Shown piece after piece: positions 16,550 through 24,677 of a stretch of 33,955 bases of DNA. The notes beneath the pieces were generated by a model. It searched no databases, was not told the origin of the DNA, and worked only from the letters and a program-made list of their open reading frames with translations. The translations under genes were made by a program, and so were the position numbers. The DNA comes from an uncultured Clostridia bacterium (GTDB taxonomy: Bacteria > Bacillota > Clostridia > Lachnospirales > CAG-274): assembly GCA_944383305.1 (NCBI GenBank), contig CALWOZ010000027.1, forward strand, positions 1-33,955, in the 5' to 3' direction. Every line of letters begins with the position of its first letter. Position 1 is the stretch's first letter.

Positions 16550-17100
16550 TAGAGTATTTATATCTAATTGAATTATTTATCTTTCCTAGTATTAACATTA
16601 TACCATTACATAATAATGAAATGCAAATACAAGCAGAAAGATTTATTTTATTAAATATTAGATTTATATATAAAACAATTAAAACTATAATTAAATTTCT
16701 TATTGTTCTTTTTGTATAAATTTTAATTTCAATTTTATCTAGTAATTTATTTTCATCTTCAATAGGTGAAGAGATAAAATTGTAAAACTAGATATTATAG
16801 ATAAAAATATAATTAATAACAACTTTTTAACAATTTTATTTTAATACGTATAAACACTTATTAACATTAGTACATAATTATAGCATTTTAATTTTGTTCT
16901 TGTGTAGTATCCACCAGTATAAACTCTTGTATATATTATGTATCTATAAATAATATAACTTAAAATACCTTATTAAATAATATATTTATTAAATCTATTA
17001 TTATAAACAGCATTTATTTAAAGTCATAACTATATATTTTGTATTTTCTTTTTTTATTATGTTATTATTTGTAAGATTATTTATTAATATTTTGTTAAAA
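16550..17100 (-). pseudogene. agrB: agrB remnant, copy A
   Basis: Decayed minus-strand gene of the AgrB peptidase/maturase. Reading with frame changes gives RVYTGGYYTRTKLKC, where intact AgrB has GG-x-HA-x5-C; the catalytic His is Tyr here while the Cys is kept. A later piece reads SSPIEDENKLLDKIEI and YTKRTIRNLIIVLIVL, matching the AgrB PVExxNKPLxExE segment of the copy at 20.8 kb. Many stops and no start codon. It shares 547 apparently identical bases with copy C (16700-17246 and 26218-26764). Confidence 0.75.
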
Positions 17101-17246
17101 TTTATACATTATATTATTATTTTATTCATATAATAACATTATTTTTAAAAAAATAGTATATCGTTTATGGAAAAAATAATTTTCTAGAAACGATATACTA
17201 TTTTATATTATTATGTTATATAATTATTAAGTATTATAATTTATAG
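16700..17246. repeat. 547-base direct repeat, copy 1 (second copy 26218-26764)
   Basis: Compared line by line, the two blocks show no difference at a constant offset of 9518. They cover the agrB remnant 5' half, the palindrome and the approach to the micro-ORF. Outside the block similarity continues with mismatches and indels on both sides (to about 26.09 kb and about 27.4 kb), so the full duplication is about 1.3-1.4 kb. Identity inside a decayed region implies recent duplication or gene conversion. Confidence 0.85.
17152..17202. promoter_or_regulatory. Palindrome A (operator-like), upstream of micro-ORF
   Basis: AATAGTATATCGTTT (17152-17166) and AAACGATATACTATT (17188-17202) are exact reverse complements around 21 bases. 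The inner bases TGGAAAA/TTTTCTA continue the symmetry with one mismatch. The same structure lies at 26670-26720 and, with covarying arms, at 31676-31727. It may be an operator of the XRE-TPR regulator; the TTTTTTT on the minus-strand side also allows a terminator role. Confidence 0.6.
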
Positions 17247-17258
17247 TAGGAAAATATT

Positions 17259-17345
17259 ATGAAAAAAATCAAAAATGCCATTTTATTTATTTTTGTTTTT
17301 AGTTTATTAATTTTAGATGATATTTGCCTCAATACAATTGTCTAA
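17259..17345 (+). pseudogene. Micro-ORF with signal-peptide-like N-terminus, truncated copy
   Basis: 28 codons on the plus strand: MKKIKNAILFIFVFSLLI then a short tail ending in stop at 17343-17345. AGTAGG lies upstream. The start resembles the 44-aa micro-peptide at 31785 (MRKFKTILCLIFIFTLL), and both follow the same palindrome. The tail here is antisense to an agrC remnant, so it looks like a fusion scar: the hydrophobic part is kept and the mature part is lost. Confidence 0.5.
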
Positions 17346-17720
17346 TAAATTTCCTAATAAACATACCATATCTACTGAAGAAATATTTAAATCATATATA
17401 ATATTTATGTCAGTTTTTGTAATAATTAAGTGTTTTCTAAATATATCAGTATTATTTAATTTATTTATGTACTTTAATACTTCTTCATAATTTATACCTA
17501 AAATTAATTTATTTATAGAAATATATTTTTTTGCATCGTGTTTTAATAAGTTTAAATTTTCAAAATTTTCTTTTATTGATTCAAACTACTCTATATAATT
17601 TAAATATTTTTGTTCTAATATATTTTTTCTTTTTTTAATATTTTTTAAATATTCTATTAAAACATTTTCAACCTCAACACAACAATCATTATCATCATCT
17701 ACAATAGCTATATTTAATAT
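17313..17720 (-). pseudogene. agrA-agrC fusion remnant, copy A
   Basis: Behind GGAGGT, a frame starting with ATA where ATG is expected reads LNIAIVDDDNDCC, a response-regulator receiver start (AgrA-like). It runs directly into coiled-coil sequence with LLKHDAKKYISI (AgrC-type H-box) and ISSVDMVCLLGNLLDNCIEA (GHKL kinase N-box), then stops at 17313-17315. A TAG interrupts at 17586-17588. An AgrA start joined to an AgrC kinase core implies a deletion between two genes of an agr operon. Not functional. Confidence 0.7.
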
Positions 17721-17854
17721 ATGATATACCTCCAAATATTGTATAAATATATATACCAATTTTTTAACAATTTTCTATATATTATTATATAATGTTCTAT
17801 TTTAAGTTTCAATATCTGCATATTTATAAATATTATATCTTAAAACACTATTTT

Positions 17855-18010
17855 TTATCTTTCATATCCTTTATCCCTGTTTTTAAGATATAATTCTTTT
17901 CTTGCTTCTTTTGATAGTTCTCCTTTTATAGTATTATAATTCCTCCTTTCTCTTTCTTCTTTAACATAAAAAAGGCTTATTAAATCAAATATCATTTGTT
18001 TAATAAAGTA
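17855..18010 (-). pseudogene. MobP3-type relaxase C-terminal fragment, copy A
   Basis: The last about 48 codons of a relaxase, reading KQMIFDLISLFYVKEE and ending ELSKEARKELYLKNRDKG-YER. It matches the C-terminus of the relaxase pseudogene at 27268-28455, but here the frame through FYV is kept, which shows the frameshift in the other copy. The rest of the gene is missing. Between 18010 and 18111 I see nothing further. Confidence 0.65.
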
Positions 18011-18111
18011 ATATTTTTTATTTATTATGTATATTAATTAGCATATTATCATATCTTTAAATCAAATTAAAAGAATAAAGAAACTAATTAACTCTTTACC
18101 CTTTTAATAAC

Positions 18112-18345
18112 TCATTTTTTTAATTTTAATAATAAATTAATTAATGTTAAAACAGTTAAAATAAAAGATAGAAATAATCTATACCAAGATAATGATACCT
18201 CAAAATCTCCACCTATTAAATCAGAAAATGATACACCTAATTCATCAGCTGCAATTCCTGAAGTATAAAATAATTTAACTGTTATTAAAAATATAATTAT
18301 ACTTATAATAAATATAATAAAATTTAACACTTTTACAAGTTTCAA
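18112..18345 (-). CDS. Small two-helix membrane protein
   Basis: A 77-aa protein with hydrophobic helices at about 5-27 and 52-73 and a short extracellular loop (SGIAADELGVSFSDLIGGDF). The family is not recognised. The start is TTG (18343-18345) with AAGGAGG nine bases upstream. The frame is open upstream of the TTG into a thioredoxin-like remnant, so it may once have been the C-terminal part of, or coupled to, that gene. The loop with DELGVSFxDLIGG suggests a conserved small membrane protein accompanying secreted-peptide genes, but nothing firmer. Confidence 0.5.
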   Translation of the reverse strand: MKLVKVLNFIIFIISIIIFLITVKLFYTSGIAADELGVSFSDLIGGDFEVSLSWYRLFLSFILTVLTLINLLLKLKK

Positions 18346-18348
18346 ATT

Positions 18349-18565
18349 ATATCCCTCCTTCTGAAAAAATATATTTAACCCTTGCTGTATATTTTCATAT
18401 TTACTAATATCAAATACAACTATATTTTTATCTACTAATTTTATTAATGTAGGTACTTGATTTATATTATGTTGTTTTAATATGTATTTATCTTATAAAT
18501 ATTATAATTTATTGTTGTAATTTATAATTTCAAAAGAGTTTAAAAAAGTATTTTTGGGTATATTA
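18349..18565 (-). pseudogene. Thioredoxin-like C-terminal remnant
   Basis: On the minus strand ILKQHNINQVPTLIKLVDKN and then IVVFDISKYENIQQ read as the cis-Pro (VPT) half of a thioredoxin fold. Upstream, LPNIPKNTFLNSFEIINYNN is followed by stops. No CxxC or start codon remains. The piece reads in frame into the 77-aa membrane protein. The only other thioredoxin in the window is the TlpA-like gene at 14604. Confidence 0.55.
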
Positions 18566-18576
18566 GGTAATTCACC

Positions 18577-19800
18577 TTACCAATATAATTCATAATTACC
18601 ATTATCTAATAATTTATGTATTCTTAGTTTTTTATCTCTAAATAAATTAAGAATATAAATGTTTCCATCATCACCAATTTTTACTTCTGAACCAAAAAAA
18701 TTTTCTTCATCAATATAATCTTTATCAAATATATTTTTTAAACTAAGTGTATCCTTAAAAATATATGGCATACTCAATTTTTGAATATTATCATCTGTGT
18801 CTATTACAAAAATTTCTTTATCAGATGTAAATATATATAGTTTATTATTAACTATTTCCATCGGAAGATGATTTGAACCACTTAAAACACCATATCCTAA
18901 TTTTCCTAAGTCATAATTTTCTTTTAATGTTAGTCTATTTTGAGTTCCTGTATTTAAATCTATTTTCCAAAGTATAAGATTTCCTTTATTATTATTTAAA
19001 AGTTCTACAAAAACATTATATATAACTCCATTTTTTGACATATAATAATAAAATGCAGAGTTATTTTCTTCTATATCATTCAAAATTTTATTATTATAAT
19101 TAATTTCTTTCAAATTATTATTTAATTCATATTTATTTAAATTATCATTATATTCTATCTCAATATATTTAAAGTTTTTTAAGTCTAAAGAATTTAATTC
19201 CTTAACTATACATAAAAATTTATCATTTATTTCATCATAACATATATTTTCTATATAATATGGTATATCTATACTATAATTCTCATTTTTAGAAACAAAT
19301 CTAATTGTATATATGTAAACTCCATTAGTTTCTTTTCTTTTACCTATATTTAATAATGAATAATATAGATTGTGTTTGTTTATATACCCTACTTGAGATG
19401 GTCCAAAATTTATATTACTAATGTGTACACTTGAATTACTATCTAGACTAACCACCTCTTTTTCATTGGCTATAATAGTTGAATTTTTTAATAAATATGC
19501 TATTTCATTATTACCCTCAACAATAAAATCATTTACAATTTCATCATTAATTTCAGAGTAACTTAATAATTCTCCTTTTGAATTATAGTAATAGAATTGA
19601 GAAAATGGTTTAGGGTTTATATTGACCGTTGTATCTGTCAATGTTGAAAAATTAAGTATAACTTTTGTTCCGTCAGGAGTTTTTAAATCAAACTTTTTTA
19701 AATCTTCATTATTATGTAAATTTATACTATTAATTAGTATATATATAAATACTAATGCAATAAAAAAAATTATAATGTAAAAAAGTTTAGATTTTTTCAT
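18577..19800 (-). CDS. Membrane-anchored extracellular protein, possible beta-propeller, unknown function
   Basis: A 407-aa protein: one N-terminal membrane anchor (about 6-26, uncleaved type), then an extracellular domain rich in beta-strand patterns, such as NGVIYNVFVELLNNNKGNLI, NKLYIFTSDKEIFVIDTDDN and DGNIYILNLFRDKKLRIHKL, which recur like propeller blades. No catalytic motif is recognised. ATG with AGGAAAGG upstream. It is separated from the hydrolase pseudogene by a terminator and probably has its own promoter. Confidence 0.6.
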   Translation of the reverse strand: MKKSKLFYIIIFFIALVFIYILINSINLHNNEDLKKFDLKTPDGTKVILNFSTLTDTTVNINPKPFSQFYYYNSKGELLSYSEINDEIVNDFIVEGNNEIAYLLKNSTIIANEKEVVSLDSNSSVHISNINFGPSQVGYINKHNLYYSLLNIGKRKETNGVYIYTIRFVSKNENYSIDIPYYIENICYDEINDKFLCIVKELNSLDLKNFKYIEIEYNDNLNKYELNNNLKEINYNNKILNDIEENNSAFYYYMSKNGVIYNVFVELLNNNKGNLILWKIDLNTGTQNRLTLKENYDLGKLGYGVLSGSNHLPMEIVNNKLYIFTSDKEIFVIDTDDNIQKLSMPYIFKDTLSLKNIFDKDYIDEENFFGSEVKIGDDGNIYILNLFRDKKLRIHKLLDNGNYELYW

Positions 19801-19821
19801 TTACATCACCTTTCCTATTTA

Positions 19822-19855
19822 AAAATACCCTAGAGTTTTAATTCTATGGTATTTT
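19822..19855 (-). terminator. Terminator between the hydrolase pseudogene and the propeller-like gene
   Basis: AAAATACC (19822-19829) pairs with GGTATTTT (19848-19855); one mismatch and TAGA/TCTA extend the stem around the loop GTTTTAAT. On the minus strand the stem ends in TTTTT. It lies just after the hydrolase stop at 19865. Confidence 0.65.
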
Positions 19856-19864
19856 GACTAAAAG

Positions 19865-20690
19865 CTAAAAATATTTTACAATACTTGCATTACTAGAATT
19901 ATATATATTATTTGGATATACGGCTAATCCACCGTTACTATCAAGGTCAATACCTGCTTTTTTATAAAATGCTTTCCAAACTAGCTCTGAACAATTAAAT
20001 GAAACATCTTCTGGAATTTTTGAGATAATTTGTCCATATTGATTTATTATATATGTATAATCTGACTTATTATCTATAAAATCTATATCATATGGTATCT
20101 TCATATGAAGTTGCCCAATCAACAACATCTGAAATTTCACTAAAGCTTACATTACTTACCTTTAATATACAACTATCATCATAGTCTGTTTCATTTGGTG
20201 ATTGCCAAGATTCTTTATTGATAATGTCCCAAACTTGTACACCATCTTTAGGCATTGATTCTACAATAGAATCATAAGCTGTATAAAGTCCTACATGATT
20301 ATAAGGCATTGAATTATCTACAAAAAATATATTACCTTTAGCTGCAGTAGGTAATTGAGTATCTCCTATGTCATCACCACCATATGTTGAAATATTTGAT
20401 AAATCTACTTCTCTTTTAATTTCTTCTAAATACACATCATATGCTTCTTCTAAAGTTACATTATTAATAGCTGCATAACTTGATACATTATTTTGAATAA
20501 TTTTTTTAAATTCTTCACTTTTACCCTGTTTTATACCGAGTTGATTATTTACATTTTCTAAATATTTAACAAGCTCATTCTCCTTACTCTCTAAAGTAAA
20601 GCTTTGATTATAATCTTTTGCAAATATTGGTGTTGTTAGAACAATAGATACTGCTAAAGACATTAATAATAAATTTTTAAATCTTTTCAT
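19865..20690 (-). pseudogene. Secreted YiiX-like (permuted NlpC/P60) hydrolase, frameshifted
   Basis: Two overlapping frames form one gene. The first (20088-20690, 200 aa) has a signal peptide (1-24), a helical region, and the hydrolase start GNIFFVDNSMPYNHVGLYT with His132. The second (to 19865) continues DIDFIDNKSDYTYI, then VSFNCSELVWKAFYKKAGID with the catalytic Cys. His before Cys is the circularly permuted order of YiiX-type NlpC/P60 enzymes that cleave peptidoglycan peptides or amides. The frame changes by one base near 20,100-20,110 (...SYEDT | PYDID...). Start ATG 20690 with AGGA upstream. It lies directly downstream of agrB copy B. Decay or a sequence error would both explain it. 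Confidence 0.7.
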
Positions 20691-20780
20691 ATAGAAATTC
20701 CTACTTAGATATATAAATATTATTTTAAATTTATATAAATCTCATTTTGAGTATTTATATCTAATTGAATTATTTATCTT

Positions 20781-21328
20781 TCATAGTATTAACCTCAATG
20801 TATTACATAATAATGAAATACAAATACAAGCAGAAAGATTTATTTTATTAAATATTAGAGTTATACATAAAACAATTAAAACTATAATTAAATTTCTTAT
20901 TGTTCTTTTTGTATAAGCTTCTATTTCTATTTCATCTAGTGGTTTATTTTTATCTTCAACAGGTACTAAATATAAAATTGTACTACTAGATATTATAGCT
21001 AAAATTCCTATTAATAAATAATTTTTAATAAATTTAATTTTAATATATACAGTACACTTATTAACATTAATACAGAAAATATATAACATCTTATTTGAGT
21101 TCTTGCGTGGTATCCACCAGCATAAACTCTTATAGGTATATATGTAACCATAAATAATATAACTTCAAATATTTTATTAAATATTAACCCTATAAATATT
21201 GTAGTTATTAAATTTAATGCTACAAATACTATTTCTTTAAATCCATAAATATATATTTCTGCATCTTCTTTTTTTATTACATTATTATTTATAAGATTAT
21301 TTATTAATCTTTGTGTTTAAACTTCCAT
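20781..21328 (-). pseudogene. agrB: agrB, copy B, with nonsense codon and frameshift
   Basis: AgrB is the membrane peptidase that processes AgrD. ATG 21326-21328 starts two bases after the agrD stop, but codon 4 is TAA (21317-21319). Then the frame reads TQRLINNLINNNVIKKEDAE, two hydrophobic helices, and the active site RVYAGGYHARTQIRC with His and Cys seven residues apart, as in functional AgrB. A one-base frameshift follows near 21,010-21,050. The second frame gives ILYLVPVEDKNKPLDEIEIE, YTKRTIRNLI and a final helix to TGA at 20781. Catalytic residues are intact, so inactivation looks recent. Size without the lesions would be normal for AgrB. Confidence 0.8.
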
Positions 21329-21330
21329 AA

Positions 21331-21480
21331 TTAAAATTTATGAAGTTTTTTAGCACTTTCTGGTACTTTATTTTGGTGTATATAAAAATTACAAGTTGTA
21401 TTTACACTAAAAAATGTAAATAACATTAACATATTTGATAAACCTATAAAAAATATTGGTTTAATTTTTTCTTTAATCAT
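21331..21480 (-). CDS. agrD: AgrD-like cyclic lactone autoinducer peptide precursor
   Basis: A 49-aa peptide. The N-terminus (about 1-24) is an amphipathic/hydrophobic membrane helix. It is followed by NTTCNFYIHQNKVPESAKKL and a short end. Staphylococcus aureus AgrD has STCDFIMDEVEVPKELTQLH in the same place, so the TC-x-F, VP and LH positions match. The Cys would form the thiolactone ring and the charged tail would be removed by AgrB. The gene is intact although the agrB two bases downstream is broken. Here agrD precedes agrB, the reverse of S. aureus. No kinase or regulator gene follows in this copy. Confidence 0.82.
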   Translation of the reverse strand: MIKEKIKPIFFIGLSNMLMLFTFFSVNTTCNFYIHQNKVPESAKKLHKF

Positions 21481-22071
21481 ACTAACAACTACTTTTAATT
21501 ATTTTATATTTAAAATAATATCACAAATTTTTTAAAAAAATCATATACTACCCTTAAATGTAAAATTTTATATTTTTTATCTATCAATTGTCAATTTTTT
21601 ATGTTTTATATTTAAAAAAAAGTTGTTTGTCCAATAGTTGTGGTGAAAATTTGTTCGTTATTAAAATATACTCATAAAAAATACTTAAACTTAACATTTT
21701 GTATATTTTTTATTAAAAATATACTTGTTTTATATAACATTTAACCTAAAATATTTAAAATAATAATATATGAAAATATATTTTATTATTTAATATTTTA
21801 AACGCCACTAGAAATGGTAAACAACAAATTTATATTTATCAATATAAAAACACCAGTAATACTGGCATTTTTATTAATATTTACTAAATATATAAGTTAA
21901 TTTTATTATTAATAAATTGTTGTATATCTTTAGACAGTGCATACATATTATTACTGTATTTATCATATAATATTTCTATGTATCTATCTTCAATTTCTGG
22001 CTCTATACTATGTATGTATAATAAATATTATTGAAATATTATCACACCTTAAAAATAAACTCTCTATTTTA
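21481..22071. other. Non-coding stretch with an ORF relic and hairpins
   Basis: No intact gene. On the minus strand, 21898-22040 holds a start-less relic (IEPEIEDRYIEILYDKYSNN, then MYALSKDIQQFINNK) of an unrecognised protein. CCAG-TAATA-CTGG followed by TTTTT at about 21851-21871 may be a weak plus-strand terminator. GTATATTTTT/AAAAATATAC at about 21702-21725 is an AT-rich inverted repeat upstream of agrD. TTGAAATATTATCAC at about 22033-22047 recurs at 28443-28457. Confidence 0.4.
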
Positions 22072-23871
22072 TTACTTATAGTGCTTTGCTTGTGAATAAT
22101 AAAATTTTGCATATTCACCATTTTTTTCAATTAATTGTTTATGACTTCCTGCCTCTTTAATTTTTTCATCTTTTATGTATAAAATTTCATCTGCCATTGT
22201 AACACAGCTTAATCTATGAGAAATATAAATAACTAGCTTATCTTTTGTAATTTCTTTAAATCTCATAAGTAATTCATCTTCTGCAAGTGGGTCTAATGCT
22301 GATGATGGTTCATCTAATATTAAAATTTCACTTTCTCTAAACAATGCTCTTGCAAGTGCCAATTTTTGACTTTCTCCACCAGATAATATAACTCCATCTT
22401 TATGAAATATTTTATCAAGTTCTGTATCAATTCCTTGTGGTAACTTACTTAACTTTTCTTCAAAACCACTTTCTTTTATATATTTCATAATTTTATTTTT
22501 TATTTCTTGTTGTTCAATATCTTCATTTAATGCAACATTTTCACCAATTGTAAATGCAAAGTATTTAAAATCTTGAAATACAACACTAAATTTTTTTCTA
22601 TATTCTAATATATTATATTCTTTTATATTAGTTCCATTTAAATAAATATTACCATCTGGGTCATATAATCGTGTTAATAAATTAACTAAAGTTGTTTTGC
22701 CTGCACCATTTTCTCCAACAATTACATATATTTTACCTTTTTCAAATGTATAATTTATATTTTCTAAAACATTGCTACTCATATTAGTGTATTTAAAATA
22801 TACGTTTTCAAATGTAATTTTTTCTACTTTATTTGGTATTTGACAAAAATTTCTATTTTGCATATCATCAACTTGTATTTCACTTTTCATTTCCATAAAT
22901 TCTCTAAATGATTGAATATATTTACCATTTATATTTAAGTTAGTAAAAAAACTAGCAGATGTAACAATGGATTGTGAAAGTTCTCCAGTTGCAGTAAAAC
23001 ATTGTGTAAACTGCCCAACAGTAATAACTTTCTTAAAAGTTAAATATGCCAGATATAAATAAATTCCACTATTTTTTATTGTTTCAAATAAAATAGTGGC
23101 GCTATAAATTTTAAAAATTTTTTTATACAATATATGTAATCTTTCTCTTAATTTTTGTAATGTATTATAGTATTTTTTCATTACCCAATCTGAAAATGAA
23201 AACATTTTCATCTCTTTAGAAGAAGATTTATTACCCATAATGTCAATATAATAATTTAATATCCTTGATAAATACATATTTTCATCTCTTTGAGAAATTT
23301 CCCAATTTTCAGATATTAAATTTAACCAGACAGAAAAAATTGCTACTCCCAATATAATAAAAAATAATTTAATATCTGTAGAAAGTACAACACTCCCTAC
23401 TGATATTATTGTAATCACACTTGTTATAAATGAAAAGAAATTATCAATAAGTCGAATTCCAATTCCTCTATAAATTATATCTTTTACTAATGCTATTTTT
23501 TGATGGACATCAGGGTCATCTAATTGTTTCATATCAAGTTCTATCATTTTTTTGTTTACTGTTAAAAGAAAGTGCATAGAATATAAATGTCCATTTAAAT
23601 TAATATATGTTTCATTAAGATATGACATACCTATATTTAAACTTAATTCTATAATAAAAAATATTAAAATATAATATAAAATTTTAGAAAAATCTTTACC
23701 ATACATTACTTCATCAATAATGATTTTAGGAAGAATCACCCAAATTAAAGGTGCTATACCTCTTAATAATGCTACAATTGATTCTACTATTACATATGAT
23801 TTACTAAATTTATATACATATTTTAAAAAATAAAAATTATTTTCTATTTGTTTAAAAAATTGTGATATCAT
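22072..23871 (-). CDS. ABC exporter (fused permease-ATPase) of the Cys-rich peptide operon
   Basis: A 599-aa type I ABC exporter half-transporter. Membrane segments cover about 25-310. The ATPase domain has Walker A GENGAGKT at 386-393, signature LSGGE at 496-500, Walker B ILILDEP at 516-522 and switch His552 (ISHRLS). There is no N-terminal C39 peptidase domain, so leader cleavage, if any, needs another protease. It lies eight bases after the third precursor gene, with GGGAG 16 bases before the ATG, so it is probably translated by coupling. The likely role is export of the modified Gly-Cys peptides. Confidence 0.88.
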   Translation of the reverse strand: MISQFFKQIENNFYFLKYVYKFSKSYVIVESIVALLRGIAPLIWVILPKIIIDEVMYGKDFSKILYYILIFFIIELSLNIGMSYLNETYINLNGHLYSMHFLLTVNKKMIELDMKQLDDPDVHQKIALVKDIIYRGIGIRLIDNFFSFITSVITIISVGSVVLSTDIKLFFIILGVAIFSVWLNLISENWEISQRDENMYLSRILNYYIDIMGNKSSSKEMKMFSFSDWVMKKYYNTLQKLRERLHILYKKIFKIYSATILFETIKNSGIYLYLAYLTFKKVITVGQFTQCFTATGELSQSIVTSASFFTNLNINGKYIQSFREFMEMKSEIQVDDMQNRNFCQIPNKVEKITFENVYFKYTNMSSNVLENINYTFEKGKIYVIVGENGAGKTTLVNLLTRLYDPDGNIYLNGTNIKEYNILEYRKKFSVVFQDFKYFAFTIGENVALNEDIEQQEIKNKIMKYIKESGFEEKLSKLPQGIDTELDKIFHKDGVILSGGESQKLALARALFRESEILILDEPSSALDPLAEDELLMRFKEITKDKLVIYISHRLSCVTMADEILYIKDEKIKEAGSHKQLIEKNGEYAKFYYSQAKHYK

Positions 23872-23879
23872 ATTAAAAC

Positions 23880-24062
23880 TTAATTTACTCCCATTATTTC
23901 CATATTTTCACACCATCTATTAGGAACACAACCACAGCCACAACCCATACCATTAGTACAATTACAACCGTGCCCATTAATACAGTTACAACCACAGCCT
24001 GTCCCTCTATTTACTATATTAAAAGTATCATTACAACTTGCTTCTCTTAATAATTTCATCAT
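23880..24062 (-). CDS. Cys-rich RiPP precursor 3
   Basis: A peptide of 60 aa with leader MMKLLREASCNDTFN and a core of repeated G-x-GC-x-C units (GTGCGCNCINGHGCNCTNG, MGCGCGCV), then a distinct tail with WCENMEIMGVN. It has 12 Cys. The leader shares LR and a following Ala/Ser-rich start with the other two precursors. A longer reading starts at ATG 24066-24068, but GGAG directly touches that codon, whereas ATG 24060-24062 is six bases away and is preferred (24057-24059 also fits). Eight bases separate its stop from the exporter. Substrate of the SPASM enzyme is inferred from the neighbourhood. Confidence 0.8.
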   Translation of the reverse strand: MMKLLREASCNDTFNIVNRGTGCGCNCINGHGCNCTNGMGCGCGCVPNRWCENMEIMGVN

Positions 24063-24097
24063 TGTCATCTCCTATTTTAATATTTTAACTTTGAATA

Positions 24098-24126
24098 AAT
24101 CAGAAGATTAAAATAATCTTCTGATT
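24098..24126. terminator. 12-bp stem-loop between precursors 2 and 3
   Basis: AATCAGAAGATT (24098-24109) and AATCTTCTGATT (24115-24126) pair perfectly around AAAAT. The T-run is on the plus-strand side (24125-24130), where no gene is known to need it. On the minus strand it lies about 30 bases upstream of precursor 3 and could be a partial terminator or an RNA-stabilising hairpin that sets peptide ratios. The rest of 24127-24280 shows nothing clear. Confidence 0.5.
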
Positions 24127-24280
24127 TTTTCTCTCAATTAAGCTATGACTTTATTTTTTTCAAGATAAAATTTATAAACTAATTTTTGTTTTAATTGGTG
24201 GAAATTTATAAAATTGTCACATTATCAAAGAAAAATAATAGAAATAGCTTTTTCATACAAAGTATCAAAAAATTGATTAC

Positions 24281-24454
24281 TTAACAGCCACAGCCACAGC
24301 CTATACCTTTGCTTAAATCTATGTCTGGAATATTTCCAGGACAGCCACAACCTACGCCATTAGGACAGCCACAGCCACAACCTGAACCTGTATTGGTTTC
24401 ATTATCTTTTGTAGTCTTTAATTTACTTTTTTTAGCATTTCTTAAAATAGTCAT
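24281..24454 (-). CDS. Cys-rich RiPP precursor 2
   Basis: 57 aa. Leader MTILRNAKKSKLKTTKDNET, core GSGCGCGCPNGVGCGCPG, a linker (NIPDIDLSKG) and a terminal IGCGCGC. The start is ATG 24452-24454 behind AAAGGAAAG; an upstream in-frame ATG (24499) has no ribosome binding site and would overlap precursor 1. The double core motif separated by an acidic linker suggests two modified blocks. Eight Cys. Confidence 0.82.
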   Translation of the reverse strand: MTILRNAKKSKLKTTKDNETNTGSGCGCGCPNGVGCGCPGNIPDIDLSKGIGCGCGC

Positions 24455-24480
24455 ATAAATCTTTCCTTTCAAATCGAAAA

Positions 24481-24597
24481 TTAGCAACCACAACCACAAC
24501 CTGCTCCTGAACCACCACCACAGCCGCAGCCACAGCCTGCTCCAGCTTTAGTTAAATCATTATTTTTTGAACTAGCTCCTGTTCTTAAAACTTGCAT
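24481..24597 (-). CDS. Cys-rich RiPP precursor 1 (38 codons)
   Basis: A small gene that automated calling can miss. ATG 24595-24597 with AAGGAGG eight bases upstream; stop 24481-24483. MQVLRTGASSKNNDLTKAGA is the leader, followed by two Gly-Cys blocks (GCGCGC, GGGSGA, GCGCGC) at the very C-terminus. LR at residues 4-5 is shared with precursors 2 and 3. Alternating Gly-Cys fits maturation by a SPASM enzyme, for example to thioether or other crosslinks; the exact modification cannot be told. It is the first of three tandem precursors. Confidence 0.85.
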   Translation of the reverse strand: MQVLRTGASSKNNDLTKAGAGCGCGCGGGSGAGCGCGC

Positions 24598-24639
24598 ATA
24601 TATTCCTCCTTTCTTCAAATAATATATATTTCAAACTTG

Positions 24640-24668
24640 TATATAGTATTATTTAAATACTAAAACAA
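24640..24668 (-). promoter_or_regulatory. Candidate promoter for the precursor-exporter genes
   Basis: On the minus strand TTGTTT (24663-24668), a 17-base spacer and TATATA (24640-24645) lie just upstream of precursor 1. The spacer holds TAGTATT/AATACTA, a 7-bp inverted repeat that may be an operator. This would allow precursors to be made in excess over the enzyme. Confidence 0.45.
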
Positions 24669-24677
24669 AATTGAAAT

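Noticed and set aside
17152..17202. Palindrome A as only a transcription terminator
   Set aside because: A T-run on the minus-strand side allows this, but the matched arm changes in copy D and its place between two divergent starts favour an operator; left open, not excluded.
23880..24597. Gly-Cys repeats as a DNA repeat array or CRISPR
   Set aside because: The repeats are codon-level GC-x-C units inside three separate small genes with their own ribosome binding sites; no regular spacers exist.
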